Positions 35,783-45,301 of a stretch of DNA of 64,000 bases are shown one piece after another (position 1 is the first letter of the stretch; the number at the start of each line of letters is the position of its first letter). The DNA is taken from assembly GCA_900545705.1 (NCBI GenBank), contig URAK01000002.1, forward strand, positions 62,001-126,000, in the 5' to 3' direction. The translations under genes and the position numbers were made by a program. Under the pieces are notes generated by a model that saw nothing but the letters and a program-made list of their open reading frames with translations, did not search any database and was not told the DNA's origin. The stretch is from an uncultured Opitutales bacterium (GTDB taxonomy: Bacteria; Verrucomicrobiota; Verrucomicrobiia; Opitutales; Intestinicryptomonadaceae).

Positions 35783-36047
35783 CGATAAAAAATATCGGAG
35801 CAAAATAACCGGATTGCATGCGCATGCAAAACTGTGCCCACAAGCCGAATCACCGTTTGCCGCATATAAGGGAAATTGCTTTTCCACAATCAGCAAAAGC
35901 GCAAATGGCTTTTTTAAAGGCGGGTACCGCAAGCCAAGTCCAACACGCAGGATTGGAATGCAAATATGAATATCCCGCGCGGGAACAGGAAGCCAAATAC
36001 GCGCGCGGAAAATTTTTTTGTGGACGCACAGAGTCGCTTTTCTGAAA

Positions 36048-37124
36048 ATGTCCGGCGTGAAATTTAACCCGCGAAAAATATATCCGCTTCCGAGCCCGGA
36101 TGAAATATCAAAATACCTCCTTGACTCGCCCGCGCCCCTGCGCGGCGACTGGGAATTTTTCGCTTCGGGAAGATGCGCTTTAAACAGGGTAATTTTGGAA
36201 ATCAAAAAGCGCGGATTCCGCGGGAGAATGTTCTTGCCGCGCTACTTCTGCCCTGAAGCGGCAAGGTCGATTTCAAAGAACGTAAAAGTTGAGTTTTTTG
36301 AAGACCTGCCCTCCGAAGACTCTCCGCGTTTTGAAACACTAAACGCAGCCCCCGGCGACGCCGTAATGGCAGTAAATTTTTTCGGCCTGCGCGATATGGC
36401 TTTATGGGCGGAATGGAAGCGTTTAAATCCTGAAACAATACTTTTGGAAAACGCCTCGCACACGCCTTTTTCATACGGAGCGGCAGACGCCGACTTTGCG
36501 TTCGGCTCGCTGAGGAAATGGCTCCCGTTGTCTGACGGCGGGTTTGTGTCCGCAAAAAATCCCGCGGAAATATTTAGGAAGCCTGCGTCGTCCATGCCGG
36601 ATTTTGCGTCGGACTTTTTGGCGGCATCACTTTCGCGCGCGCAGGAAAACGGATTTTCAGATGACTTCGCGGAAAGGCTATTTTACGGCGCAGAAGCGAA
36701 AATTTCGGCTATAACAAACCCGGCGAGAATGAGCGCGTATTCAATGCATATGCTCGCACGGCTCGACGTAACAAAAATGGCGGAGGTTCGCTATTGCTCG
36801 GTTCGCGCATTTTCGCTTAAAGCGGCACTCGGCGGATATTTTGAGGAGCTCTCTTTTTCGGGCGGGAGAAATCCCGAAAAATTTTCGGTCTACTGCCCCG
36901 TTTTGAGATTCCGCGCCGCCCATGTGCGCGACGCAGTATATGCAGAGCTAAGAAAAGAAGGCATGTTTGCGCCAATCTATTGGGGCGGCTTCGGAGCCAA
37001 CGGGAGCGCTGCCGCGCGCGCGGAATCGTCGAAATCCATGTGCATTCCGCCGTTTTTTGCAGACTCGCCCCAAGAGGCCGAGAACTTTTGCGAGTTTATA
37101 ATTTCCCTTTGCGCCGGCGTATGA
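36048..37124 (+). CDS. DegT/DnrJ/EryC1-like PLP-dependent aminotransferase
   Basis: Fold-type I aminotransferase-like protein of 358 residues resembling sugar aminotransferases of the DegT family. Visible landmarks are FFASGRCALNRVIL (cofactor phosphate region, residues about 37-50), LENASHTPFS and DFAFGSLRKWLPLSDGG, where Lys157 is the likely Schiff-base lysine. The usual sugar-binding end is weakly conserved. It stands alone, without nucleotide-sugar genes, so its substrate is unknown. The ATG at 36048 is preferred over an in-frame TTG at 36018. Its last 29 bases overlap the end of gluQ on the opposite strand. Confidence 0.75.
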   Translation: MSGVKFNPRKIYPLPSPDEISKYLLDSPAPLRGDWEFFASGRCALNRVILEIKKRGFRGRMFLPRYFCPEAARSISKNVKVEFFEDLPSEDSPRFETLNAAPGDAVMAVNFFGLRDMALWAEWKRLNPETILLENASHTPFSYGAADADFAFGSLRKWLPLSDGGFVSAKNPAEIFRKPASSMPDFASDFLAASLSRAQENGFSDDFAERLFYGAEAKISAITNPARMSAYSMHMLARLDVTKMAEVRYCSVRAFSLKAALGGYFEELSFSGGRNPEKFSVYCPVLRFRAAHVRDAVYAELRKEGMFAPIYWGGFGANGSAAARAESSKSMCIPPFFADSPQEAENFCEFIISLCAGV

Positions 37125-37938
37125 GCCACTTTGAGCCGCCGCTTTTTGCGATTGAAGTCTTTGAAAGCTTTTCTCCGTTGTCGCCGCGCAAAAGCGGGCA
37201 GTGCCTGAAATCCGGAATTTCCGTCCCGAGCGCGCGCCAAACGAGTATCTGCCGGGCAGTTGAAAGAAGCAGGTCCTCGCCCCTGACAATTTCAGTTATA
37301 TCCATAAGCCAATCGTCGACAGCCGAAGCCAATTCGTACGACGGTTCCGCGCTTTTGCGCCAGACGAGAAAATCTCCAAAATCCTCCCCGCACACAAATT
37401 CCATATCCCCCGCGAGCGAGTCGCGAAAGCGTATTTTTTCGCCGTCGGGGACGCGGAAACGCCAATTAAAATTTCTGAAATTTTTTAATTCCTCCTCCGT
37501 TGGTGGGGACAGCGGGCGTAAAGACTCCGGGAAGATGGGCTCCGCGTCGCAAAACGGGAAAGTACGCGCGCAGCTGCGCGCAAATTTTTTAATTTCCGAG
37601 CGCGAGTGCGGGCTTGGATAGACAAATTCCCCGCGAATTAGCCTCTCCATGGCAGACTCGTACAGGGAAATCCGCTCGCTCTGCCTGTACGGGCCATACT
37701 CTCCCCCCACATCTGGACCTTCGTCCCAGCGCACGCCCACAGAGCGCATATCTTCAATCGCCGCATCTTCGTACGCGCGGGAACATCTTTGGGAATCTAT
37801 ATCGTCAATGCGCAAAACCACTTTTCCGCCAAATTCGCGCGCCCTATCGCATGCGGCGAGAAATGTGCGCGCATGCCCTATATGCAACAGCCCCGATACT
37901 GTCGGTGCAACGCGGGTTCTATACGTTTTGCCCTTCAT
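37096..37938 (-). CDS. gluQ: Glutamyl-Q tRNA(Asp) synthetase-like protein
   Basis: Truncated glutamyl-tRNA synthetase of 280 residues lacking the anticodon-binding domain; family members attach glutamate to queuosine in tRNA(Asp). The class I signatures are TRVAPTVSGLLHIGHARTF at the N-terminus (HIGH) and EKLSKTSIAK near the end (KMSKS). The ATG at 37938 begins this motif block; it overlaps the end of uvrC by 20 bases. The zinc-binding CxC of E. coli YadB is replaced (YPSPHSRSEI), so a zinc-free variant is likely. Convergent with, and overlapping, the aminotransferase gene. Confidence 0.88.
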   Translation of the reverse strand: MKGKTYRTRVAPTVSGLLHIGHARTFLAACDRAREFGGKVVLRIDDIDSQRCSRAYEDAAIEDMRSVGVRWDEGPDVGGEYGPYRQSERISLYESAMERLIRGEFVYPSPHSRSEIKKFARSCARTFPFCDAEPIFPESLRPLSPPTEEELKNFRNFNWRFRVPDGEKIRFRDSLAGDMEFVCGEDFGDFLVWRKSAEPSYELASAVDDWLMDITEIVRGEDLLLSTARQILVWRALGTEIPDFRHCPLLRGDNGEKLSKTSIAKSGGSKWLIRRRKGKL

Positions 37939-39427
37939 TTTTATGCGCCGGAAAATTTGCGTCGAGAAATTCCCTGAGAGCCGCCGCAGTTTCAAATCCG
38001 ATTCCGTCCACTTCCCTAAGCTGACCGACAGTGGCCGCCTTTATTTTTGATATGGATCCAAAATGTTCGAGAAGCGCCTTTTTGCGCTTTTCGCCGAGCC
38101 CCGGAAAGTCGTCGAGAATGCTCTCCCTTATTTTTCTGCTTCGCAAAGACTCGCTGAAAGAATTTGCGAATCTGTGCGCCTCGTCGCGCACGCGCTGCAA
38201 TAGTTTCAAGCCTTCGTGGCGGCGCGGGAGAAGCTTTTCCTCGAAAGAGTCGGTGACAATCGTCTCCTCCTTCTTTGCAAGCCCTATGATTTTGGGGGGC
38301 GTTATGCCCTCCTCGTCGAAAGCTTTAAGAGCCGAGAATACCTGCCCCTTTCCGCCGTCGATTAGAATCAAGTCGGGCATGGGCAAACCCTCGCGGTGAA
38401 GCCGCGCGTATCTTCTCCCTACGGCCTCGCGCATGGCGCGGAAGTCGTCGTTGCCGACAAACGACTTTATTTTGAACCTTCTATATTTTTGCTTTGCCGG
38501 CTCTCCGAACTCAAACCTCACCATTGAGGCCACGCAAAAGCTGCCCGAAATGTGCGATATATCGAAGCACTCTATCGACTGCGGGTCTTTCTTCATTCCG
38601 AGCGTTTTTCTCAGCGAATCCATCGCGGCAATTGCGATGTCTGCGGGAGACGCTGAAATGTCAGCCTCCACGTTTCCGCGGGCATTTGCCACGCGCGTTT
38701 CCTCTATTGCCGCAATCAGGTCTCTCCACTTTGCGGCCTTCTCAAAGTCGAGCGCGTCGGAGGCTTCGCGCATTTTTATCTGAGCCTCGTCGATAGCCCC
38801 GCTGTCTCTCCCGCGCAGGTATTCAAGAGCCGCCTCAACCCTGCGCGCGTACTCCGGCTCCTCAACTTCGTTTTCAAAATTCGTTATTTGGCTTCTGGCG
38901 TCGTCGTATAGACGCCACTTTCCGTTTTCGAGTTTTTTCGGGTGCGCGTCCGAGAGCAGTATTCCGAACTTCTTTTTTAGTTCCGTCAGCGCGCTTCTTA
39001 TTGCCGAGGTCCCGAGGTATGGACCAAAGTACATAGCCCCGTCCTCTTTCCTATGGCGCGCGAACGTGAACCTCGGCAAGGGTGCGAATGTTTCGACCCT
39101 CAGCAGCAGGAAATTTTTGTTGTCCTTTTCGAGAGTGTTGTAGCGGGGCTTCCAGCGCTTTATGAGCTTGCTTTCAAGTATGACGGCCTCCGCGTCGCTG
39201 CGGGTGTTAAAAAACTCAAAGTCTGCAATGCAGTCTACAAGCGACGCGATTTTCGGGTTTGAGGCGCGCGTCTTGTACGAGTTCATAAAATACTGCCCCA
39301 CCCTGCGCTTCAAATTAACGGCTTTGCCGATATATATTACATTTCCGAGAGAGTCTTTCATAACGTAGACTCCGCTCGTTTTCGGCAGGCGCCTGAGCTT
39401 TTCTTTTATGGCGGGAAGGTTGCGCAT
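37919..39427 (-). CDS. uvrC: Excinuclease ABC subunit C
   Basis: Makes both incisions around a lesion in nucleotide excision repair with UvrA and UvrB. Domains of the 502-residue protein: GIY-YIG nuclease (GVYVMKD, VIYIGKAVNLKRRVGQYF, residues about 18-45), a UVR motif (DALDFEKAAKWRDLIAAIEE, about 230), the RNase H-like nuclease (ECFDISHISG, LILIDGGKGQ, about 295-380) and two helix-hairpin-helix motifs at the end (DDFPGLGEKRKKALLEHFGS, VDGIGFETAAALREF). It is about 100 residues shorter than E. coli UvrC, and the four-cysteine segment between the first two domains is absent. It lies 11 bases after mutS. Confidence 0.95.
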   Translation of the reverse strand: MRNLPAIKEKLRRLPKTSGVYVMKDSLGNVIYIGKAVNLKRRVGQYFMNSYKTRASNPKIASLVDCIADFEFFNTRSDAEAVILESKLIKRWKPRYNTLEKDNKNFLLLRVETFAPLPRFTFARHRKEDGAMYFGPYLGTSAIRSALTELKKKFGILLSDAHPKKLENGKWRLYDDARSQITNFENEVEEPEYARRVEAALEYLRGRDSGAIDEAQIKMREASDALDFEKAAKWRDLIAAIEETRVANARGNVEADISASPADIAIAAMDSLRKTLGMKKDPQSIECFDISHISGSFCVASMVRFEFGEPAKQKYRRFKIKSFVGNDDFRAMREAVGRRYARLHREGLPMPDLILIDGGKGQVFSALKAFDEEGITPPKIIGLAKKEETIVTDSFEEKLLPRRHEGLKLLQRVRDEAHRFANSFSESLRSRKIRESILDDFPGLGEKRKKALLEHFGSISKIKAATVGQLREVDGIGFETAAALREFLDANFPAHKNEGQNV

Positions 39428-39438
39428 AATGCCTGTGC

Positions 39439-42030
39439 TCAGAACAGCGAAAGCTGCATGAAATTGCTCTCGCCCGAGCCTCCGCCCTTGCGGGGCTTTG
39501 GCGCGCGGGCCTTGGGCTTTTTGGTTTCACCGAGGTTGTCGAGCATTGTCTCGCCCTCGGACTCGAGCTCCCCGAGAATAACCTTGGCGCGGTCTATCAC
39601 CTTTTGCGGAAGCCCGGCAAGGCGCGCCACCTGTATGCCGTACGACCTATCCGCGGCGCCGCGTTCTATCGTGCGGGTAAAAATTATTTCGTCGTTCCAT
39701 TCCCTAACGCTCACGCGAAGGTTTACAAGCCGCGGAAGAGTCTCTTCGAGGCGCGTTATCTCGTGGTAATGGGTTGCGAAAAGCGTACGCGGCCCGCGCG
39801 CTCCCTCGCCATGGATAAACTCCGCCACCGCCCAGGCAATGCTTAGGCCGTCGTAGGTGCTCGTTCCCCTGCCTATCTCGTCGAGTATTATGAGCGACCT
39901 GTCAGTCGAATTGTTTAAAATGTTCGCCGTCTCGTTCATCTCGACCATAAAGGTGGAATTTCCGCGAGATAGCTCGTCGCTTGCGCCGACGCGGCTGAAT
40001 ATTCTGTCGACAAGCCCTATTCTGCATTTGCGCGCCGGCACGAAAGCTCCCGTTTGCGCCATGAGCGCAATTAGCGCGATTTGGCGGATATAAGTCGATT
40101 TTCCAGCCATGTTCGGGCCCGTAATCAGCGCGATCTGCTCCCCCGAAGAAGATAGCGACGCGTCGTTTGGCACGAACGACTCCGTGCGGGCCAGGCCGAT
40201 TGCGTCGCGGCGCAGCATCTGCTCGACGACCGGATGGCGGCCCTCGGAAATTTCTATCACGTCTGAGTCGTCAACCTCGGGTCGGCAATAGTCCCACTCG
40301 CGCGCGATTTCCGCCCAGCCCCTAAAAACGTCAATTCTCGCAAGGGCGTCCGCCATATTTGAAAGTGCGGGCGCGAAATCGAGCGTGCGGGCAACTATTG
40401 CGGCAAAAAGCTCCTGCTCCCGCGCGAGCGCGTACTCTTGGGCGTGGAGAATCTCGCGCTCCTTTTCGCGCAGCTGGGCGGTGGTGAACCTGTCGCAGTT
40501 GACCATCGTCTGGCGGCGTATATAGTCGGGCGGAACGCTGTCGAGGTTCGACTTTGTCACCTCTATAAAATATCCGAACGCTCCGTTGTACTTTATGCGG
40601 AGATTGCGTATTCCCGTGCGCTTTTGCTCGGACTGTTCAAGCTCCGCAAGCCACGCCATGTTGTCGCGCGAAAGCCCCCTGAGCCTGTCGAGTTCGGCGT
40701 CAAAGCCCTCGCGAATAATGCCGCCGTCCTGGATTTTCGACGGCAGCTCGTCTGCGAGCGCCGATTCGAGGTACGCTTCAAGCTCTGAAAGATCCGGCAG
40801 AGATTCCGCAATTTCCGAGCATCTCCGCCCTCCAACATCGCGAAGCGCCTCGCGTATCGAAGGTATCTGGCGCACGGTTTCGAGAATTGCGCGCAGCTCG
40901 CGCGGGTTGCGTATGCGGTTTTGAAGCCTTCCAAGTATTCGCGGAATGTCCCTTATTTGGGAAAGCGAATCCGCGAGGGCCGCGGATTCCTCGCGGGCTG
41001 AATAAAGTTCCCAGACGGTGTCCTGGCGCGCGGAAATTTCCTCCAAGTCGAGCGTTGGCGCCGCGAGGAATGTCTCCAAGAGCCTCGCGCCGGCGGCGGT
41101 TTTCGTACCGTCCATGACGGAAATCAGGCTGCCCTCGCGCGAGTTCGATGTGGAGCGGAATATCTCAAGGTTCCGCTGGGTTGCGGGGTCGATAAGCACG
41201 CATTTTTTACCGGAGAATTTGCGCAGGGTTCTCAAATTTCCGGGGCGTGCACGTAGGTTTTCTGTCACATAAAAGACTATTGCACCTGCGGGGCCAGCCA
41301 AGCGCGAGCCGCGCTCTATTCCGAACCCTTCAAGACCCGCGACCGAAAGCGCCTCCTTCACCTGCGCCGCCCCCCAATCAGGCTCAAAACGGAAGTCGTG
41401 CAGCAAAGTGACCGTGCGGGTGTCGAGAACGCTCCTAAAAATCGCGTTCCACGCCGCGAGAGCCGGATCCGCGGGCCACTCGCGGGACGCCTGTTCCGGA
41501 AGTAGAATTTCCTTGGCGTCGAAAGCGGACAGCACGGGCAGGAAATCCTGCGGGGAGTCGAATTCGGCGCAATAGAATTCCCCGGCGCTAATCTCCATCC
41601 ACGCGGCGTACAACTTGCGGGATTTGTCAATGTCGAGCGCAAAAATATAATTTCCGCGGCGGCTGTCGAGCTGAGCCTCCTCCATGACGGTGCCGGGTGT
41701 AATTATGCGGGTCACTGAGCGCTTTACCAATTTGCCCGCGACGGGAGGCTCATTTTGCTCGCATATCGCAACCTTCTTGTTGCATGCGAGAATCTTTGGA
41801 AGGTATTGGTCAATTACATGATACGGTATCCCAGCCATGGGATAATTTTGGCGCTTTGTAAGGGTAATGCCCAGCAGGCGCGAGCCTTCAATGGCATCGT
41901 CGTAAAACATCTCGTAAAAGTCTCCGAGCCTGAAAAGAAGCAGAGTGTCTTTCGGCAGGGAGTTTTTAAGACTCCAATACTGTTCCATCATTGGAGTCTG
42001 CTTATCAGATTTTTTTTCCGATTTTGCCAT
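39439..42030 (-). CDS. mutS: DNA mismatch repair protein MutS
   Basis: Recognises mismatches and small loops and recruits MutL. The 863-residue protein has the mismatch-binding F-x-E motif (RLGDFYEMFYDD, near residue 40), lever and clamp domains, and the ATPase with Walker A GPNMAGKSTY, ILDEIGRGTSTYDG (Walker B) and ATHYHEI. A low-complexity linker (GETKKPKARAPKPRKGGGSGESN) precedes the last residues (FMQLSLF), which resemble a beta-clamp-binding end. It heads a minus-strand operon mutS-uvrC-gluQ, so two repair systems are expressed together. mutL is at 60.5 kb. Confidence 0.97.
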   Translation of the reverse strand: MAKSEKKSDKQTPMMEQYWSLKNSLPKDTLLLFRLGDFYEMFYDDAIEGSRLLGITLTKRQNYPMAGIPYHVIDQYLPKILACNKKVAICEQNEPPVAGKLVKRSVTRIITPGTVMEEAQLDSRRGNYIFALDIDKSRKLYAAWMEISAGEFYCAEFDSPQDFLPVLSAFDAKEILLPEQASREWPADPALAAWNAIFRSVLDTRTVTLLHDFRFEPDWGAAQVKEALSVAGLEGFGIERGSRLAGPAGAIVFYVTENLRARPGNLRTLRKFSGKKCVLIDPATQRNLEIFRSTSNSREGSLISVMDGTKTAAGARLLETFLAAPTLDLEEISARQDTVWELYSAREESAALADSLSQIRDIPRILGRLQNRIRNPRELRAILETVRQIPSIREALRDVGGRRCSEIAESLPDLSELEAYLESALADELPSKIQDGGIIREGFDAELDRLRGLSRDNMAWLAELEQSEQKRTGIRNLRIKYNGAFGYFIEVTKSNLDSVPPDYIRRQTMVNCDRFTTAQLREKEREILHAQEYALAREQELFAAIVARTLDFAPALSNMADALARIDVFRGWAEIAREWDYCRPEVDDSDVIEISEGRHPVVEQMLRRDAIGLARTESFVPNDASLSSSGEQIALITGPNMAGKSTYIRQIALIALMAQTGAFVPARKCRIGLVDRIFSRVGASDELSRGNSTFMVEMNETANILNNSTDRSLIILDEIGRGTSTYDGLSIAWAVAEFIHGEGARGPRTLFATHYHEITRLEETLPRLVNLRVSVREWNDEIIFTRTIERGAADRSYGIQVARLAGLPQKVIDRAKVILGELESEGETMLDNLGETKKPKARAPKPRKGGGSGESNFMQLSLF

Positions 42031-42120
42031 TGAAGTTATATTGCCGATTTAACCTTAAATATATTCTAAAATAAAAAAAGAATCGCCAAACATTCAACAT
42101 TTTAATCTTATATAAACGAT

Positions 42121-42348
42121 ATGCCCATATACGAATACAAATGCTCAAAGTGCTCTGCCGTTTTCGAGGCGCTGGTGCGCGGGGACGAAAAGCCCGCATG
42201 CCCGGAGTGCGGTTCCAAGCGGCTGAAAAAGCTCGTGTCGGTTTTCGGCGTGGGGACAGCCCGCAAGCCGCGCTCCAAAAGCTGCGCATGCGCCCAAGGG
42301 TCACCCCACGGGTGCTGCGGGCATTGCCACTGCGGGCACAGCCATTAA
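42121..42348 (+). CDS. FmdB-family zinc-ribbon protein
   Basis: Small protein of 75 residues with the FmdB-type N-terminus (MPIYEYKCSKCSAVFEAL) and a zinc ribbon formed by C8-x-x-C11 and C27-x-x-C30. The tail is Cys/His-rich (CACAQGSPHGCCGHCHCGHSH), which could bind further metal. Family members are annotated as putative regulatory proteins with no firm function. It is 90 bases downstream of the divergent mutS start and 5 bases before the next gene. Confidence 0.88.
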   Translation: MPIYEYKCSKCSAVFEALVRGDEKPACPECGSKRLKKLVSVFGVGTARKPRSKSCACAQGSPHGCCGHCHCGHSH

Positions 42349-42353
42349 ACAAG

Positions 42354-43286
42354 ATGATTTTAAACGGCGTAAAATCCACAAAATTCTTTGCGGCGGCGGC
42401 GTTTGCCTCCGCCCTGCTCTGCGGCTGCGCCGGAAGCGAAAGCGGCGCAAAAATCCCGCGCGCGCCGGCGGCGTCGCAAACCTATACGCTTTCGCAAAAA
42501 AAGCTCCTTGAAATAGTCGCCGCGCAAAACAAGCTACTGGAAAAAATAAGGGACACAAAAAGCCTTTCCATAATGAAAAACTCCGACCTTCTGTCGGAAA
42601 AGAAACGCATAGACTCCCTCTGGAACGAATACTTCACAGGCGAGAAGCGCGACGCCGAAAGCTTCGCAATCTACGGGAAATACCTGCGCGAAACATCAAA
42701 TTCGACCGCCGCCTACAAGGCGTTTCTCGCGGCCGACGCGCTGGACCCGACCCTCGCCTCGGTAAAGCACCAGCTCGCGGTATACGAAAGCGAAAACGGG
42801 CAATTCCCGGAGGCTTACGCGCATTTTCTCGATGCGCTAAAACTCGAGCCCGAAAACAACGTCTACATATCCCAAACAGCAAAATTCCTGATGGTTGCGC
42901 GCACGGAGCTAGCCGCGTCCGGGAAATTCGACATTGCCAATCTCGACAAGAAAATGCTCGAATGCTACCGCAAGTGGGCGGACTCCTCCGCTCCAAACTC
43001 CCAGGCAAAATGGGAGTGCGCAAAAGCCTTTTACAGCGTCTCAAATCCCGATTGGGAGGAGGCGCTCTCGCGTTGGGAAGACATTATAAAAAATTCCGCC
43101 CTCGAGCTTGAAAGGCAGACTGCCCTCGCCAACAAAGCGAGAGTTCTAATAGAGCTTAGGCGCGACGACCAAGCCAGAGAAATCCTTGCAAAAGTAGTAA
43201 ACGAGCACTTGGCCGAAGATAAAGCAAAGCTTTTAGGCGTAATCGAAAGCGACGCAAAAAATAAAACCCAATCAGAATCAAAATAG
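42354..43286 (+). CDS. TPR-like lipoprotein
   Basis: Predicted lipoprotein of 310 residues: the signal (KSTKFFAAAAFASALLCGC) ends in a lipobox-like LCGC with the modified cysteine near residue 23. The mature part is helical with TPR-like pairs (NSTAAYKAFLAADALDP, YAHFLDALKLEP, WEEALSRWEDII). I do not recognise a specific family. The ATG at 42354 is used because the signal peptide starts there, 5 bases after the zinc-ribbon gene. It is followed after 9 bases by an M50 protease gene, suggesting an envelope function. Confidence 0.75.
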   Translation: MILNGVKSTKFFAAAAFASALLCGCAGSESGAKIPRAPAASQTYTLSQKKLLEIVAAQNKLLEKIRDTKSLSIMKNSDLLSEKKRIDSLWNEYFTGEKRDAESFAIYGKYLRETSNSTAAYKAFLAADALDPTLASVKHQLAVYESENGQFPEAYAHFLDALKLEPENNVYISQTAKFLMVARTELAASGKFDIANLDKKMLECYRKWADSSAPNSQAKWECAKAFYSVSNPDWEEALSRWEDIIKNSALELERQTALANKARVLIELRRDDQAREILAKVVNEHLAEDKAKLLGVIESDAKNKTQSESK

Positions 43287-43295
43287 CCTTTAACG

Positions 43296-43967
43296 ATGAA
43301 TCCCGACATTTTAAGCCAGATAAGAGAGGGCGGCATACTCTACATACTGCTGCTAATTGCAGTGACTATGCACGAATTTGGGCATGCATTTTTCGCCGAC
43401 AAGCTTGGCGATCCGCTTCCCCGCCTGCAAGACCGTGTGACAATAAACCCCCTCGCGCATATGGACACTATCGGGACAGTCGTCCTGCCTATAATAACCA
43501 TAGCCCTGTCTATGGGGACCGGATTTCCAATGGTATTTGGCTGGGGCAAACCCGTAGAGATTTCCCTATCCAACCCAAAGACACGCAAAAGGATAGACAT
43601 TATCTCCACGGCGGGAGGGGTCGCAATGAATCTGGTTGTGGCGTTTGTGTCGGCGATGCTGCTTGCGGTATTCCTGCTTTTGGGCTGGGAAAATATGCAG
43701 GAGGTAGCGCTTCAATCGGTGTACATAAACTGCGTTCTCTTTGTAATAAATATGATTCCCATACCGCCGCTCGACGGCAGCCGCTTCCTCAAATACGCGG
43801 TCGATATGAGCGAGCATACTTACTACGCAATTTCGAGGTACGGAATACTAATATTGCTTTTATTGGTAAACATTCCGTTTACCGCGTCGATATTTATGTT
43901 TATAACGAGGGCAATAGCGTCGGTTTTCATATACGCGGCGCTGCTTGTCGTAAAACTGTTTTCATAA
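43296..43967 (+). CDS. Site-2 protease-like (M50) membrane metalloprotease
   Basis: Membrane-embedded zinc protease of 223 residues with five or six hydrophobic segments. The catalytic HExxH is H26-E27-F-G-H30 in the second segment, NPLAHMDTIG follows, and the third ligand Asp is in NMIPIPPLDGSR near residue 160. This short form without PDZ domain is the widespread FtsH-like/SREBP-type site-2 protease family. Substrates are unknown; regulated intramembrane cleavage is the family role. It sits between a TPR lipoprotein and an FmdB-like gene on one transcript. Confidence 0.9.
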   Translation: MNPDILSQIREGGILYILLLIAVTMHEFGHAFFADKLGDPLPRLQDRVTINPLAHMDTIGTVVLPIITIALSMGTGFPMVFGWGKPVEISLSNPKTRKRIDIISTAGGVAMNLVVAFVSAMLLAVFLLLGWENMQEVALQSVYINCVLFVINMIPIPPLDGSRFLKYAVDMSEHTYYAISRYGILILLLLVNIPFTASIFMFITRAIASVFIYAALLVVKLFS

Positions 43968-43969
43968 CA

Positions 43970-44233
43970 ATGCCAATATACAAGTATATTACGATAGAAC
44001 CCGACGGCTCCGAAGGCGACGTCTTTGAAGTCGAACAGTCTGCAAATTCGGATCCGATAACAAAACACCCTGAAAACGGCAAGCCCGTAAAAAGAGTGTT
44101 CGAGGCTCCCAATATAAACATAGAGTACACCCCTGGGAAGGAGAAATCCCTATCAGACACAACGCGCATAAAAAAGGCAGGCTTCAAGATTCTCGAAAAG
44201 GATAAACTTACGGGCAAATACCACGCCTTGTAA
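43970..44233 (+). CDS. FmdB-like protein lacking zinc-binding cysteines
   Basis: An 87-residue protein starting MPIYKYITIEPDG, resembling the FmdB/MPIYEY start of the zinc-ribbon gene at 42121, but without a single cysteine. The end of the first half (VKRVFEAPNINIEYTPG) also fits the family's 'K.v...p.i.f' region. Presumably a derived member whose ribbon is held without metal. It starts 2 bases after the M50 protease stop. Function unknown. Confidence 0.75.
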   Translation: MPIYKYITIEPDGSEGDVFEVEQSANSDPITKHPENGKPVKRVFEAPNINIEYTPGKEKSLSDTTRIKKAGFKILEKDKLTGKYHAL

Positions 44234-45301
44234 AAATTTTTAAATTCGCGCGGCAGGCACGATAGTTCTGCACAAGAAAAGATTTTTGCACGCGCGCCCA
44301 ATAGCGACAATTCTCTTTGCGCCTCCCCTGTATGTTGCAAGCGCGCAAGTTTTTTATCCTATAAAATTAAAATTCTATCCTCCAATAGGCGGATAAAATA
44401 AGAGTAGCCATAAAAGTTTTATGCGGTAGCAGCTTGGCTATAAAAAACATCTTATGCCAGCGGGCGAGCCCGTATTTAAGCAGGGAAAACTTTTACGCAT
44501 TCCAAGCTTAGGAATTGAATATTATTTGACAGTTTGCTTAACGGCATGCTGAGGGAAAGAGATTGTGATATATTAGAGAAAAAATTTTCTTCCGCAATAC
44601 CTCCGCGCGCGAGTGGAAAATTGTATAAAAAATACGGAAAAATTTTTCGCGCGCTAATTAAAAAGCGCGCATGCTAAAAATTTCACGCACATTAAAACTG
44701 TTGTCCAAACGAATTTTTCTAAGCAGCAATCGGGCGCGCGGAAATTTTGTGCGGGAGCGCGCTCTTGAAAAGCGCGCATTCAGATTGCGGCAAGCTTTTG
44801 CGCGTTCATATACGGCTATCCCCTAATCCTGCGCGCACCCTTACGATGAATTCTTGTTCGCACCTTGGCGACCGACTTTTTATTATCCCCCGAGACAAGT
44901 TCCAATACACTTTATTCTCGCCCAATCGCCTACCACTGCCTTCCGTTAGCCTGCAGATAATCGCCGCCTTTCGCGCGGGCAAGTTTGCGAATATATGCAC
45001 ATTAGGTTTTTTTTACAAAAAAAATATCCCCAAAACTTACAAAGTAAAAAATTACTCTTTGCGCTCGGCGCAATAGCAGTGCGGAAAGCCCTCCGAAAAG
45101 CCGGCGCATTAAAAAAATAATGGCAAAAAATTCTTCGATTCGCCGTGGCAAACATCGTTGCAATTCATCTGTAAGCGTGGAAAAGCCATTTTACTCCCGC
45201 CCAAATATTCTATGAAAAAGTACCTGATTGCGAAAATTTGTGGCGCAACTAAAAATATCGCGCGGCGCATGCGGAAAGCTATTTTTGCCTCCCACAAAAA
45301 G
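44234..45301. other. Long intergenic region, no recognised gene
   Basis: About 1,070 AT-rich bases between the FmdB-like gene and the end of the TerC gene. Visible structure: two palindromes of the form GCGCGCT...AGCGCGC at 44649-44670 and 44757-44777, a TAGCCATAAAA/TTTTATG...TGGCTA stem near 44410, and a TTGACA at 44526-44531 without a good -10 box. An open frame of 109 codons (44747-45076) has no family resemblance and is not called. A structured RNA is possible but not supported. Confidence 0.55.

Noticed and set aside
42141..42353. Upstream extension of the TPR lipoprotein frame
   Set aside because: It would overlap the zinc-ribbon gene in another frame; the signal peptide starts at 42354.
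44747..45076. A 109-codon plus-strand frame in the 44-45 kb gap
   Set aside because: No ribosome site, no family resemblance, and its sequence runs through a palindrome.
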